Shown here piece after piece: positions 1 to 9,560 of a stretch of 64,000 bases of DNA. The notes under the pieces were generated by a model that searched no databases, was not told where the DNA came from, and saw only the letters and a program-made list of their open reading frames with translations. The translations under genes were made by a program, and so were the position numbers. Every line of letters starts with the position of its first letter. Within the stretch, counting starts at the first letter, position 1. This DNA comes from Bacteroides sp. M10. GTDB lineage: Bacteria > Bacteroidota > Bacteroidia > Bacteroidales > Bacteroidaceae. The stretch is taken from assembly GCF_014334015.1 (NCBI RefSeq), contig NZ_CP060488.1, forward strand, positions 1,880,501 through 1,944,500. Direction: 5' to 3'.

Positions 1-86
1 AAGAAAACAAGAGTATTGTTACTATAGGGATATTGTTAAAGTGTTTCATATAATTATAATCGTTAAAAGTATGTTTGAAATTCTAA

Positions 87-126
87 GTTTCTCGCAGAAA
101 GAAGAAGTGCTTTTTCTGTAAGAAAC
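87..126 (-). terminator. Possible 3' hairpin of the PUL operon
   Basis: Interrupted inverted repeat: GTTTCT and CAGAAA on the left pair with TTTCTG and AGAAAC on the right, with a 2-nt internal bulge on each side and a loop of about 12 nt. It lies about 35 nt beyond the stop of the last minus-strand PUL gene. There is no strong U-tract after it in the minus direction, so a terminator or 3'-end stabilizer is only likely. Nothing else is visible in bases 1-160. Confidence 0.35.
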
Positions 127-160
127 ATGAATCACATAAAATGTAGAGGGGTGTGTTAAA

Positions 161-853
161 TTAACGTATTACTCCCCAAATAGTCTCTGCAATCATTTGC
201 ATTCCTTCATCATTGGGATGCGTTATGATAAAATCTTGAGTGATTACATATGGCTTCTTATTTATGTCATAAAGTGTATCGCCTATTTGTGGGCGGACAT
301 TATATAGATTATCTATCCAATAGAGTGGCACGTAAGTAAGATCGTTGGTTCGTGCGGCATGAATGATGCTCCGTTCTTTACTGTCGTTTTTCCAGAAACA
401 ACCGGTAATAATAACACGCTTTGCTTTGCTCTGACAATATTTCACAAGTCGTGAAATTGCATCTGGAAAAGTGGTAACATCTTGTACATTTTCACCTAAA
501 CGTATAATAATGATATCTTTGTTTTTGCAATAAGATCCAATTAGGGAGTCAATATCGCATGATAGATTACGCTCCCAAGATGCAATGTTTAAGGGGGTGA
601 CAGTTGAGTTCGGATGATACTTACAAAGCATCTTTTCCAATTGATGGCAATAGTCATATTCTATATTGGAAGCAGCCATACCCCAATCGGAAAACCATTC
701 GATATCTTCTTTTATCGGATGTTTTGTAATAGAGTTTCCTAAACAAAGGACCTGTAGCGGGTCATTGACATTATGCGGTTGTTGGCAGGCGATAAATAAC
801 CCTCCACAAATAGCTGTAAATAGTATCTTTTTTATTTTATTGTATTTTTTCAT
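161..853 (-). CDS. SGNH/GDSL-fold hydrolase lipoprotein
   Basis: A 230-residue putative esterase/acetylhydrolase, last gene of the minus-strand PUL. The chosen ATG (complement of 851-853) gives a clean lipoprotein signal with lipobox LFIAC (Cys23). An in-frame ATG 15 codons upstream (898) would only add a polar stretch before it. SGNH blocks are visible: GNS (block I, candidate nucleophile Ser41), GEN (block III, Asn122) and a late HPNDEG block (His212) that would hold the catalytic His. The spacing and order fit the family. Family knowledge suggests removal of acetyl or other acyl groups from a glycan. The linkage is unknown, and acting beside the GH127-like enzyme upstream is inference. It starts about 60 nt after that gene's stop, so it is probably cotranscribed. 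Confidence 0.7.
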   Translation of the reverse strand: MKKYNKIKKILFTAICGGLFIACQQPHNVNDPLQVLCLGNSITKHPIKEDIEWFSDWGMAASNIEYDYCHQLEKMLCKYHPNSTVTPLNIASWERNLSCDIDSLIGSYCKNKDIIIIRLGENVQDVTTFPDAISRLVKYCQSKAKRVIITGCFWKNDSKERSIIHAARTNDLTYVPLYWIDNLYNVRPQIGDTLYDINKKPYVITQDFIITHPNDEGMQMIAETIWGVIR

Positions 854-913
854 TGTTATAACACGATTAATATTCCGTAATGGCTGGTTCTCCTTCAAGC
901 CAGGCTATCATAT

Positions 914-2779
914 TTAGTACTTTTTATAAGGTTCGGACATGGCATGGAATGTTTGTGGTATCCATACCCTGTAACGCCCATTGGGATTCCAATCATTGCC
1001 AGAAGAAGAAAAGTCGCAAAAATTGATAAGTTTGGGAGTCTTGTTTTCTACGTTTTCTAAATCCGTACCCAATACGGCAGGAACTGTAAGTGTGATCCAA
1101 GGGAAGGTTCCTGTTTTGTTTTTTTTAATTTTCGCTTGTATTACACCTTGATTGTTACACTTAATGGTTGCACATTCGTCTATATCACCATCGTTGAAAC
1201 GACTGTCTCGTGCGAAAAGTAAAGGACCGCGTACTATGGCTTGAGAATTATTTAGTTTTACGACTTTGGTTTCTATCTTGAAATCAAGTGTCACCTTATC
1301 CGCATTTTCCCAGATACGTTCTATGTATAGGTAGCCTCCTTTATGCGTTATTTCCTGCTCCTCTCCATTTATATAGGCTTTCATCTTTTCTATTTGAGTC
1401 GGTATACGTAACGCAAGCGTGAATTTCTCCTTTTTTTGTACTCCTATGTTTACATTTACCTTACCATGTATAGGATAATCGCTCTCTACATTTAAATGAA
1501 CTTTATTTTTTTTATTTAGTGAAATAGTGGCCTGTAAAGGTAAATAGAGGTTGAGATAAATGTGGTTGTCTTTTATTGTACAAGCCGTTTTGGGTATTAG
1601 AGCAAACCCTCTTGGTCCATTGGCGTTACAACAATTTATATGCATACCACATTGCTCTTCGCCGGGTTGTCTTCGACCTTCCAATGGGCTGTATTTAGAG
1701 ATTTGACTGCCGTCATTTTTCATGGTTGCCATCAAAGCGTTGTACATGGTGTGTTCAAATTCTTCTGCATAGAACGAGTTGCCGGTTTTGCATAGCAGGC
1801 GATGACATAGTTGCATGTAAGTAAATGTGACGCAAGTTTCCATGGTATGGTATGTAGGCAATGTTTGTTTCTCCTTTCCTTTATACCAGCATTCAAAAGC
1901 GGCTCCTGAACCTGCTATATTAATCTCATCTTCTTGGATATTGTTTACTGCTTTCTCTGCAATTTTTATGTAAAAAGGATCATTTACTATGGTGCCAAGT
2001 TCTATCAGCCCTTCATAACATGACATCATTTCATAAGCTTTCTGACCATTTTCGAATGACCACCAAGATTTTGGAAAAGCGGAACGCTCAGAAACAGGAA
2101 TGTTTTTCAATGTTTTAGTTATCAGTTGAGAACTCCCTTCCCGTTCGATAGAAGAAACAATGCTTTTGGCAAAAGATAAATATCGGGGATTTCTGGTAAT
2201 ATCGTATAAATAAACCACAGGCTCCAAAATGGAGCAACTGGCCATGCCTAAATAATAACCGGTTGCAGCAATATTAATATTATGTATTTGTAATTGTTCC
2301 ATGAGATGGTTTATCAGTCGTTCAACTGCATTCAAGGCTTTTTTATCGCCGGTGAGCCTATAATAAGAAAGCAAGGAGAGCGAAGTGTATTTTCTTCCCC
2401 AAATATCCCAATTGGTCAGTTGTGCTTCTCGTTTGTAATTTCCTATATATCCATCACTTGTTTGGGTATTCATGAGCTTTTCTACGCTGTTTGTTATCAA
2501 ATTATACAATTCTTTATCCTTTGTATATTGGTATGAAGCTATTGCCCCGAGTAGCCATTTTCCGAAAAATTCAGATTGCCAGAGATGATCCTCGTTTCGA
2601 TGCTTGAAAGGCTCGATTAGGTGGTCTGTATTTTGGGATTTTACTCGATGTTCTATGCAGGTGTTAATGCGATTGCCGATATAGCCATCAATATGAATAT
2701 TTTCTATGTTATATTCTTGAGAGAGAGCTGGTAGTATATTGAGTATACATAATCCGATAATCCATTTTTTATAGTTCAT
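914..2779 (-). CDS. GH127-like (DUF1680) glycoside hydrolase
   Basis: A 621-residue secreted protein of the beta-L-arabinofuranosidase/DUF1680 superfamily. The start at 2779 gives a typical signal peptide (MNYKKW, hydrophobic core, PALSQ). The upstream ATG at 2815 adds 12 polar residues. An (alpha/alpha)6-type N-terminal domain is followed by a beta-rich C-terminal part. The zinc/catalytic signature is visible: ETC in METCVTF corresponds to the Glu-x-Cys pair, and INCCNANGPRG to the Cys-Cys pair whose first Cys is the nucleophile in characterised GH127 enzymes. The motif CCNANGPR differs from the commoner CCPPN form, so the substrate may not be a standard arabinofuranoside. It sits downstream of the SusCD pair and the nuclease-fold lipoprotein, separated from the latter by about 230 bp without a gene. 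Confidence 0.75.
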   Translation of the reverse strand: MNYKKWIIGLCILNILPALSQEYNIENIHIDGYIGNRINTCIEHRVKSQNTDHLIEPFKHRNEDHLWQSEFFGKWLLGAIASYQYTKDKELYNLITNSVEKLMNTQTSDGYIGNYKREAQLTNWDIWGRKYTSLSLLSYYRLTGDKKALNAVERLINHLMEQLQIHNINIAATGYYLGMASCSILEPVVYLYDITRNPRYLSFAKSIVSSIEREGSSQLITKTLKNIPVSERSAFPKSWWSFENGQKAYEMMSCYEGLIELGTIVNDPFYIKIAEKAVNNIQEDEINIAGSGAAFECWYKGKEKQTLPTYHTMETCVTFTYMQLCHRLLCKTGNSFYAEEFEHTMYNALMATMKNDGSQISKYSPLEGRRQPGEEQCGMHINCCNANGPRGFALIPKTACTIKDNHIYLNLYLPLQATISLNKKNKVHLNVESDYPIHGKVNVNIGVQKKEKFTLALRIPTQIEKMKAYINGEEQEITHKGGYLYIERIWENADKVTLDFKIETKVVKLNNSQAIVRGPLLFARDSRFNDGDIDECATIKCNNQGVIQAKIKKNKTGTFPWITLTVPAVLGTDLENVENKTPKLINFCDFSSSGNDWNPNGRYRVWIPQTFHAMSEPYKKY

Positions 2780-3007
2780 ATATTTTTGAGTATTAATTGT
2801 TTTCTGCAAATTCATTTGTCATATGTATTGTGTTATGGTAATATTTTTGTGTGCAAATTTGACAAAAACTATACTGGCAACTGTTTTTAACTATTAACAG
2901 CTGTCGGCAATCGAATGTGTAAACAGAAGTGAGGCCCCTTCTTGGTATGCAGACGTTTGCTAGTCTATGGGCACTCACTATGTCAGGCTCACGTTAATTT
3001 GTCTTCA

Positions 3008-3907
3008 TTATAATTCTGCTTTTATCATAATAGGATAATGATCGGAAGAAAATCGTCCTTGACGCGCATCATCCGTAATGGTTTCAAAGGAGAGAACTTT
3101 AATGCTTTTTTCCACTAAAATATAGTCGATTCGATGTTCTGGGTTGAAATCGAAATTCCAATAATGCAAAGTGCCTGCAGGACCTTTCGGGGTAGTCTCT
3201 GATATGCTATAAGAATCTTTGAATAGTCCGGAATTTAGAATAAAGGAAATAGGTTCTTCATCTGGGTCACAGTTTAAATCACCGGTACAAAAGTAAGGCA
3301 GATCTCCTGCTATTTCTTGTACTTTCTGAACAAGTAACTTTGCGGAGTTGACGCGTGCTTCATTGCTGACATGATCAAAATGCGATGAGAAGAAGAAAAA
3401 ATATTTGTCCGTCTTTTTATCTTTGAATTTACCCCATGTGCAGATTCGGTTGCAAAAAGAGTTCCAACTTTTAGACGGCTTGTCCGGAGTTTCTGAATAC
3501 CAAAATTGTCCATGATATAATAATTCCACTCTTTCTTTTTTGTAAAGAATAGGGCAGAACTCTCCAGCTTCTTTTCCATCGTCACGACCTGTACCTATGT
3601 ATTCATATTGTTTTAATTCTAACAGATCATTCAGTTGGTTTAAAAGACACTCATTAACGCCAAAGATATCAAAATCATGTGATGTGATGATTTCTTTTGC
3701 CATTGTCTTTCGGTTTGCCCAAACGTATTGTCCATCTTCAGGTGTGTCATAGCGAATATTGAATTGGGCTACGCAAAGAGAGTTGGATGGCGTTTCATTG
3801 TTAAATGGAGGCATTTCTAGTTCATCTTCTATTGTTGAATTGGAGCAACCAATAAAAAAAAATGAAAGAAGAAAGAAGTTGTAAATGAAATTTCTTTTAG
3901 AGTTCAT
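3008..3907 (-). CDS. Endonuclease/exonuclease/phosphatase-fold lipoprotein
   Basis: A 299-residue lipoprotein (lipobox FFFIGC, Cys21) with an EEP (DNase I/exonuclease III-like) domain filling residues 45-299. Visible catalytic elements are QFNIRYD (Asn50), VNE (Glu86, the metal ligand), SSHFDH (176-179), TGDLNCDP (Asp210, Asn212), HRIDY (Asp261) and SSDHYP (Asp289, His290). The set looks complete, so the enzyme should be active as a metal-dependent phosphodiesterase or phosphomonoesterase. In Bacteroides PULs such proteins may cleave phosphate esters on glycans, inositol phosphates or nucleic acid; the sequence does not decide this. It lies between susD (160 bp) and the GH127-like gene and is likely part of the same transcript. 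Lipidation implies a cell-envelope location. Confidence 0.8.
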   Translation of the reverse strand: MNSKRNFIYNFFLLSFFFIGCSNSTIEDELEMPPFNNETPSNSLCVAQFNIRYDTPEDGQYVWANRKTMAKEIITSHDFDIFGVNECLLNQLNDLLELKQYEYIGTGRDDGKEAGEFCPILYKKERVELLYHGQFWYSETPDKPSKSWNSFCNRICTWGKFKDKKTDKYFFFFSSHFDHVSNEARVNSAKLLVQKVQEIAGDLPYFCTGDLNCDPDEEPISFILNSGLFKDSYSISETTPKGPAGTLHYWNFDFNPEHRIDYILVEKSIKVLSFETITDDARQGRFSSDHYPIMIKAEL

Positions 3908-4068
3908 AGGTCTTGTTTTAATTATTAGTATTTTATAATTCCATATATTAGTGAGATGGTAAGTTTGAAAATGAATTCAGGTGAAAAAGCGGAGTTATTG
4001 CATAAATAGAGAGTTAAAACTTGCATCCTTGCAATAGCTCCACTTGATTTCCTATTGAATATTTTCGA

Positions 4069-5835
4069 CTAAAAATTTAAGCCGTCATCCCAGCCCGGAT
4101 TTTGCGTAAGTGCACCATTTGTGATGAGACGTTCATTAGAGGGTATTGGGTAAAAATAATCACGTTGTTCATTCCAGAAAAGCGTGAGGCCTTTATGAGG
4201 AGATAGATAACCTTTATTTCCATCAGAAAGTTTAATGTCGGAATCTATCTTTAAGTATGTTATACCTTGTGCATTACCAGGCTTTGTGTCTGTATAAAGA
4301 CAAATATCGTTTTGTCCGTCACCGTTAAGGTCATATTCGCCGGGAGATGGAAAATACATACCCAATATGGCTTGTTTCATGTTTTGCCCGGCTTTCCAGC
4401 GCAGGATGTCATCATAACGAAAATGTTCAGAAAGCAATTCGATTGTTCTTTCACGACGAATTTCCAAGATTACCCCTTGATTAGCGCCGGAGACATTTGG
4501 GTAGCCGGTAGTGTTTGCTAATAAATAGGGGTCTGGATTTGCATTGGCTGTTTTCATGATGAGATGGGGCATTCCTACACGGTCGCGCAATTTATTGATA
4601 GAAATATCCAAATCGTCTTGAGTTAATTGGTTGATTTCAGCTAAAGCTTCTGCATAGTTAAGGTAAACTTCTGCAAGTCTAAAATAGAAGAGATCAATAT
4701 CACTTTTTCCTCCTACTGCTTCATCTTCATATTTAATTAACTGATATCCGGTCACGCAAGCATTAAGGTCTGGAATATTTTTTCTGTTTGATACTATGGG
4801 CTGATAACTTGGGGTACAAATAGACTGTGCAAGACGTGGATCACGATTTTTGCATTCATCTACAAAAGTCATAGTTTCCCAATTGGGATTGTCTGTAAAC
4901 CGGGAACCATCATTCATCAGATAACTAGCTATAATTTTTCTAGTCACTCCAGGACGTCCTTCACCTACGCTTGTGTGATATGTACCAACTGTATTGTATA
5001 TATCATACGTTAAATTATAATTTCTTGCCATAATTACTTCCGTTGTTGGAGCATTTTGTGAAGTAAAGAGTTTTCGGTATGCCTGGTTCGTTCCACCTTC
5101 TGTATATAAGGTATAATTGCTTTCCTTCATTAATTCTCTAGAGGCTGTTATAGATTCTTGCAAGAAAAAATCGGCATTAGTGCTAAGATTTAAATTGTGG
5201 TACTTTCTGAATGTGCCTTCAAAAAGGCAAACTCTGGATTTAAGAGACAATGCTGTCCACTTTGTTACTGTATAAACAGAAGGCGTTGTAGAAAGATTGG
5301 TGATGGCAAAATCGAGATCTTCCAATATATTTTTCATGACCAATTCTCGAGAGTCTCTCGGTTTGTTTAATTGGTCTGTTTCAGAAACGAATAATTCTGT
5401 GTCATACCATGGGACATCCCCAAATCTTTTTACCATTTCGAAATAAAAATATGCTCTGAAAAAACGGGTTAATGCTTGATAACGTGTCCTGACCGTTTTA
5501 TCCTTACAATTGACAGAGTATTGCAATAGAGTGTTGAAACGCCGTAAGTATCCCCATTCCCAGCCTCCTCCTGAAGCTGGAACTGTACGGGAGTCTGTTG
5601 CCGCGCTATTGGGAGTACTATGAGTTATATTATCGGCATCATCTTTATAAAGATCTCTGTCTTTGGGGAGAGAATTGTAGAAATTTGTGCTAAAAGCCTG
5701 TAAATCAGCTTCGGTAGAAAAGAACGTTTCTGGAGTGATTTTGTCTTTCGGCGTTACATCAAGTAAATCATCACATGAACTAAAGCTCAGTATAAATATT
5801 GAAGCTGCGATGAGTAAGAATATGTTATTTTTCAT
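4069..5835 (-). CDS. SusD/RagB-family glycan-binding lipoprotein
   Basis: A 588-residue outer-membrane lipoprotein (lipobox FSSC, Cys21) followed by the typical SusD start, DDLLDVTPKDKITPETFF. It has the SusD-like N-terminal TPR helices and the RagB/SusD C-terminal part (LRWKAGQ and the ending FYPIPSNERLITN...NPGWDD). By family knowledge it forms the lid of the SusC transporter and binds the incoming glycan at the cell surface. It follows susC by 14 bp, so they are one translational and functional unit. Length is normal for the family. The ligand cannot be read from the sequence. Confidence 0.95.
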   Translation of the reverse strand: MKNNIFLLIAASIFILSFSSCDDLLDVTPKDKITPETFFSTEADLQAFSTNFYNSLPKDRDLYKDDADNITHSTPNSAATDSRTVPASGGGWEWGYLRRFNTLLQYSVNCKDKTVRTRYQALTRFFRAYFYFEMVKRFGDVPWYDTELFVSETDQLNKPRDSRELVMKNILEDLDFAITNLSTTPSVYTVTKWTALSLKSRVCLFEGTFRKYHNLNLSTNADFFLQESITASRELMKESNYTLYTEGGTNQAYRKLFTSQNAPTTEVIMARNYNLTYDIYNTVGTYHTSVGEGRPGVTRKIIASYLMNDGSRFTDNPNWETMTFVDECKNRDPRLAQSICTPSYQPIVSNRKNIPDLNACVTGYQLIKYEDEAVGGKSDIDLFYFRLAEVYLNYAEALAEINQLTQDDLDISINKLRDRVGMPHLIMKTANANPDPYLLANTTGYPNVSGANQGVILEIRRERTIELLSEHFRYDDILRWKAGQNMKQAILGMYFPSPGEYDLNGDGQNDICLYTDTKPGNAQGITYLKIDSDIKLSDGNKGYLSPHKGLTLFWNEQRDYFYPIPSNERLITNGALTQNPGWDDGLNF

Positions 5836-5849
5836 ATAGTCAAAATTAA

Positions 5850-8800
5850 TTAGAAGTTAATATTAACACCAAATGTGAAACTTTTTTGCCAAGGATAGAC
5901 CTTCAAAGTTCCGCCTTGTCTGGCTTGTTCCGGGTCGACATAGTCGGTTTTTATTGGTGACCAATAAGCAAGATTTTCTCCGGAAAAATAAAGACGAACT
6001 AAGTCAAGGCCTATTTTGTTAGTCAGAAACTTAGGAAGTGAATAACCGATTGTCAGGTTTTTTAATCGACAATAACCAATATTTTGAAGATAGCGGTCAT
6101 TCACTGTTGAAAGTTCCGAATTTTCTGTAAGGGCAACAGCTGTTCTAGGTCTGGGGAAGTAAGCGTTGGGATTATCTTCTGACCAACATAATTTTTGAAA
6201 ATCCTTCGGAATAAATGTTCCGTAGGGGCGGTTGTAATATCCCCAAAATGCTTGGGCTTCTCTTCCTGGATACCAATCTATGTGGCCGATACCTTGGAAG
6301 AATATATTAAAATCAAATCCATACCATTGGAAAGCCAAGTTAGTGCCATATTGATAGCGTGGAGAACTATTTCCTAAAATTTCGCGGTCACCGGAGCTTC
6401 CGACTCTGTTTTCACCGATACTTATAGTTTTGTTACCATCCAGATCCCGGTATTTTAAATCGCCGGCACGTACTCCCCGGTATTCACCCGATGAACTATT
6501 GATAGTGGTGTTTACAGATCTTTGATCTACTTCATAGTTCTTAGCTTCTTCATCGGTCGCAAAGAAGCCATCGACGCGATATCCCCATATTTCACCAATC
6601 CGCATTCCTTCATAATAAGTCTTAGCTAATAGTTTGTCGGGGTTGTCGAATTTGGTGATTTCACTGATGTAATCACTGAATGTAAAACTCAGTTGATAAG
6701 AGAAAGGTTTGTTGCCTAACTTAAACTGATCTCGCCAAGCAACAGAGAGTTCATAGCCCTTTGTACGCATATCTGCACTGTTCATTTTAGGAGCGGAAGT
6801 GCCATATACGGCGGGTAATGTGATGCCGGCGGTAAGCATATCCTTTGTATCCCGAATATAATATTCTCCGGTGAAAGTTAATCTGTTGTCCAAAAATGTC
6901 ATATCCACACCAGCATTATGTTGTTGTACAGTCTCCCATGTCAGATTGTCGGCAGAGGGAGCGGAAATGTCTGCGTAAGATGGTCTCGCACCTCCGAATA
7001 AATATCCGGTAGTTCCTATACTGATAGTGCGGATATAGTCATAATAGCCAACTTGTTGGTTTCCTAAACTACCAAAAGAGTATCTGAACTTTAAATTGTT
7101 ACACCAGTCTTTCATATTGCTGAAAAACTTTTCTTCCGAGACTCTCCAACCAACAGACATAGAAGGAAAGAATCCCCAGCGATGACCAGAAGCAAAACGA
7201 GAGGTACCATCATAACGTCCGCTTAGTTCAAGTAAATATATCCCTTTGTAGTCATAGTTTATACGTCCGAAAAAACCTGCAAGTTTATATTCATTTTGCC
7301 CTCCTGTCACTTCCATCCGTTTTTGGTTTGTGGCAGGATCTACTCCTATCAGGTTAAAATCATCCAAAACATCGGAAAGAAGATTATATCCTGTGCCACG
7401 AACAGTCTTGTTGTAACGAGTTTCATAATTAAAACCACCTGTAACTTTATAATTATGTTTGTTGGATACAGAACCTTGGTATGTGGCAAATACATTCGTT
7501 GCCCAATATTCATTGGGGGCAAATTGCTCAAACATTTGATTTTGGAAATTACCGGTATTAAGTATGGATGTTTCTCCCGGATATTTGGAATATGTTCCAT
7601 TAGATTGCCGGCGTATGTCGTATTGGTTATAGAGCATGTATGTCAAGTTAGCTTTTATCTCCAACCCTTTCAATGGTTTTAATGTAAGTTCTGTAGTGGT
7701 CTTGAAGTTATCTTTACGAGTTTTATTTCTGAACCCTTCGCTGTCTAATATGACTAATAAACCGTCCATAATGGCATAGTCGGTCAGTGAAGTAGTATAA
7801 AGGCTTGTCCCGTCAGGATTTTGGGTAGGGAAACTTGCCAAACCATGGTTCTGGGCTTGAGATATGTTCGAATTTATACCTCCCAATCCAGGATAAGTAT
7901 AATTAGAATTGAAAAATTCAGTATTGTTACTAATGTTAAGCCAATCAGTAATATCTGCGGAAATCCTTGAATGGAAATTTATTCTTCTGAATTTGTCAGT
8001 ATTTCTTCGATACATTCCTTCTTCACTATTATAACCAGCCGAAAGGTAAAATTTCAATTTGTTTGTTCCTCCGGATATGGAAATATTGTGGCTTTGCAAT
8101 GGTTTCTTGTCTTTGAACAAGTATTGCCACCAATCCGTATTGGCGTAGTATAAGTATACATTCTGTCCGTTTCTCTTATCCAATACGGTCCAAGGGCGGG
8201 CAGGATCTTCTGTCTTGTCGTTTCTTCTTTCCCATAACTCTTTCATGTCTTCTTCTGTATACGAGGTATAGCGACGCCCGTTATTGGGAATGTAAAACTG
8301 GTCAACCAAAGAAACATGGTAATAACCACGGTTTTCGTAATCCGTAGATGTAGTGGGTTCTGTCCAACCAACACGCCCACTATAGCTAATTTGTACTTTC
8401 CCATCAGAAGAACCGGATTTTGTTGTGACTAAAATAACTCCGAATGAAGCACGTCCACCATAAATAGCAGCGGCGGAGGCGTCTTTTATAACTGAAATTG
8501 ATTCTATATCATTAGGGTTTACACGGTCAAGGTCCCCTTCAACTCCATCGACTAACACCAATGGTGAGCCTCCGTTGATTGAGTTCGTACCACGGATATT
8601 AAAGCTTGCAGTATTACCCGGTACACCGGAAGAAGTGGTGATATTGAGACCGGGTACACGTCCTTGTAGCATGTGTGTAACGCTACTGGCCGGTCTGTCT
8701 ACAAGCTCTTGAGATGTAACGGTCGAAATTGCTCCTGTTAGATTAGTTCGTTTCTGAGAGCCATAACCAACCACCACTACTTCGTCTAAGGTCTTAACAT

Positions 8801-9410
8801 CTTCCACTAAAAAGACTTTTAAGCTATTCAAGTTCTTTAATTTTATTGTTTGTGGAATGTATCCTATATAACTGAATTGAAGAACATCACCAATGTCGGC
8901 TGATAATGAAAACTTCCCGTTTATATCAGTTATTGATCCCTGTGATATACCCTTTACTGTTATTGTAACTCCGATCAAAGGCTCCCCGGCTCTATCTGTT
9001 ACCACTCCGGTGATTTTTTTTATTGTCGGGGTTTGGGTAATTTCTTTTTTAGTGAGTATTATATGGTTTCCTTCTATTTTATAAATAATAGGAGATTCAT
9101 GTAGTAATATGGACAATACTTCAGAAACGGGTCTGGCCTTCACGCTGATGCTTTTGTGCAAATTTACATCTACATTTTTTTTATAGATGAATAAGTAATT
9201 GGTTTGAGATTCAATTTCACTCAATATAGATTCCAGTCTGACATCTTGCTTATTAATTGTAACTTTGGCATTTTGAGAATTTGCATTCTTTGCCATTAAG
9301 CTAAATGAGCAGAATAACAAAAGGAATATAGATGTTCGCATAATTCTAAATAATTGTTTTGAATTTGGATTTTTTTTGCAGTAAAAATCCAATAAAGAAA
9401 TATTTTTCAT
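5850..9410 (-). CDS. SusC/RagA TonB-dependent transporter with N-terminal STN domain
   Basis: A 1186-residue outer-membrane importer. In order: N-terminal extension and signal peptide (core IFLLLFCSF), STN signalling domain (about 50-125), carboxypeptidase-regulatory-like domain (about 130-215, TGVVTDRAGEPLIGV), TonB plug (about 215-340, with LQGRVPGLNI, FNIRGTNS and VLVDGVEGDL) and a 22-strand barrel ending in an aromatic residue (FGVNINF). The STN domain is the hallmark of transporters that signal through FecR to an ECF sigma factor, and both regulators lie upstream. ATG at 9410 is used; an ATG at 9341 (MRTSIF) would also leave a signal peptide. The putative antisense RNA promoter overlaps the 9410 start codon on the other strand. 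Confidence 0.95.
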   Translation of the reverse strand: MKNISLLDFYCKKNPNSKQLFRIMRTSIFLLLFCSFSLMAKNANSQNAKVTINKQDVRLESILSEIESQTNYLFIYKKNVDVNLHKSISVKARPVSEVLSILLHESPIIYKIEGNHIILTKKEITQTPTIKKITGVVTDRAGEPLIGVTITVKGISQGSITDINGKFSLSADIGDVLQFSYIGYIPQTIKLKNLNSLKVFLVEDVKTLDEVVVVGYGSQKRTNLTGAISTVTSQELVDRPASSVTHMLQGRVPGLNITTSSGVPGNTASFNIRGTNSINGGSPLVLVDGVEGDLDRVNPNDIESISVIKDASAAAIYGGRASFGVILVTTKSGSSDGKVQISYSGRVGWTEPTTSTDYENRGYYHVSLVDQFYIPNNGRRYTSYTEEDMKELWERRNDKTEDPARPWTVLDKRNGQNVYLYYANTDWWQYLFKDKKPLQSHNISISGGTNKLKFYLSAGYNSEEGMYRRNTDKFRRINFHSRISADITDWLNISNNTEFFNSNYTYPGLGGINSNISQAQNHGLASFPTQNPDGTSLYTTSLTDYAIMDGLLVILDSEGFRNKTRKDNFKTTTELTLKPLKGLEIKANLTYMLYNQYDIRRQSNGTYSKYPGETSILNTGNFQNQMFEQFAPNEYWATNVFATYQGSVSNKHNYKVTGGFNYETRYNKTVRGTGYNLLSDVLDDFNLIGVDPATNQKRMEVTGGQNEYKLAGFFGRINYDYKGIYLLELSGRYDGTSRFASGHRWGFFPSMSVGWRVSEEKFFSNMKDWCNNLKFRYSFGSLGNQQVGYYDYIRTISIGTTGYLFGGARPSYADISAPSADNLTWETVQQHNAGVDMTFLDNRLTFTGEYYIRDTKDMLTAGITLPAVYGTSAPKMNSADMRTKGYELSVAWRDQFKLGNKPFSYQLSFTFSDYISEITKFDNPDKLLAKTYYEGMRIGEIWGYRVDGFFATDEEAKNYEVDQRSVNTTINSSSGEYRGVRAGDLKYRDLDGNKTISIGENRVGSSGDREILGNSSPRYQYGTNLAFQWYGFDFNIFFQGIGHIDWYPGREAQAFWGYYNRPYGTFIPKDFQKLCWSEDNPNAYFPRPRTAVALTENSELSTVNDRYLQNIGYCRLKNLTIGYSLPKFLTNKIGLDLVRLYFSGENLAYWSPIKTDYVDPEQARQGGTLKVYPWQKSFTFGVNINF

Positions 9411-9417
9411 ATATTTG
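9410..9417 (+). promoter_or_regulatory. Housekeeping-type -7 box for a putative antisense RNA
   Basis: TATATTTG matches the Bacteroides -7 consensus TAnnTTTG exactly, on the strand opposite susC and overlapping its start codon. A TTTG -33 element at proper distance is not evident, which lowers confidence. Predicted start is near 9423. Confidence 0.4.
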
Positions 9418-9422
9418 TAACT

Positions 9423-9505
9423 GATTTATTAATACGATTTTATAAAAATTGTGTTAGGCAGGAGCTGATAGATAGGGCAAATATCTGTCAGCTCTTTTGT
9501 TTTTC
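9423..9505 (+). ncRNA. Putative DonS-like cis-antisense sRNA in the fecR-susC gap
   Basis: Predicted RNA of about 83 nt, complementary to the susC leader, between a perfect TAnnTTTG box (9410-9417) and an intrinsic terminator (9462-9505). No plus-strand protein gene exists nearby to use that terminator. Small RNAs in exactly this position, opposite strand between anti-sigma gene and susC, are known to repress PULs in B. fragilis (DonS) and relatives. Placement, size and terminator are seen in sequence; expression and function are inference. Confidence 0.5.
9462..9505 (+). terminator. Strong plus-strand intrinsic terminator between fecR and susC
   Basis: A 13-bp stem (9462-9474 with 9482-9494, one G-T wobble) and a 7-nt loop, followed by TTTTGTTTTT. 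In the minus orientation the wobble becomes a C-A mismatch and no U-tract follows, so the signal points to plus-strand transcription. Confidence 0.7.
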
Positions 9506-9560
9506 AATTAGTATCATTTCATAGGCTTGTTTCTCCCGTGTTATTGAGTTAATATTCTTA

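Noticed and set aside
2793-2978. Short minus-strand open frame in the gap between the EEP and GH127-like genes
   Set aside because: It overlaps the GH127-like start, has no recognisable protein features and no promoter or start context. It looks like chance.
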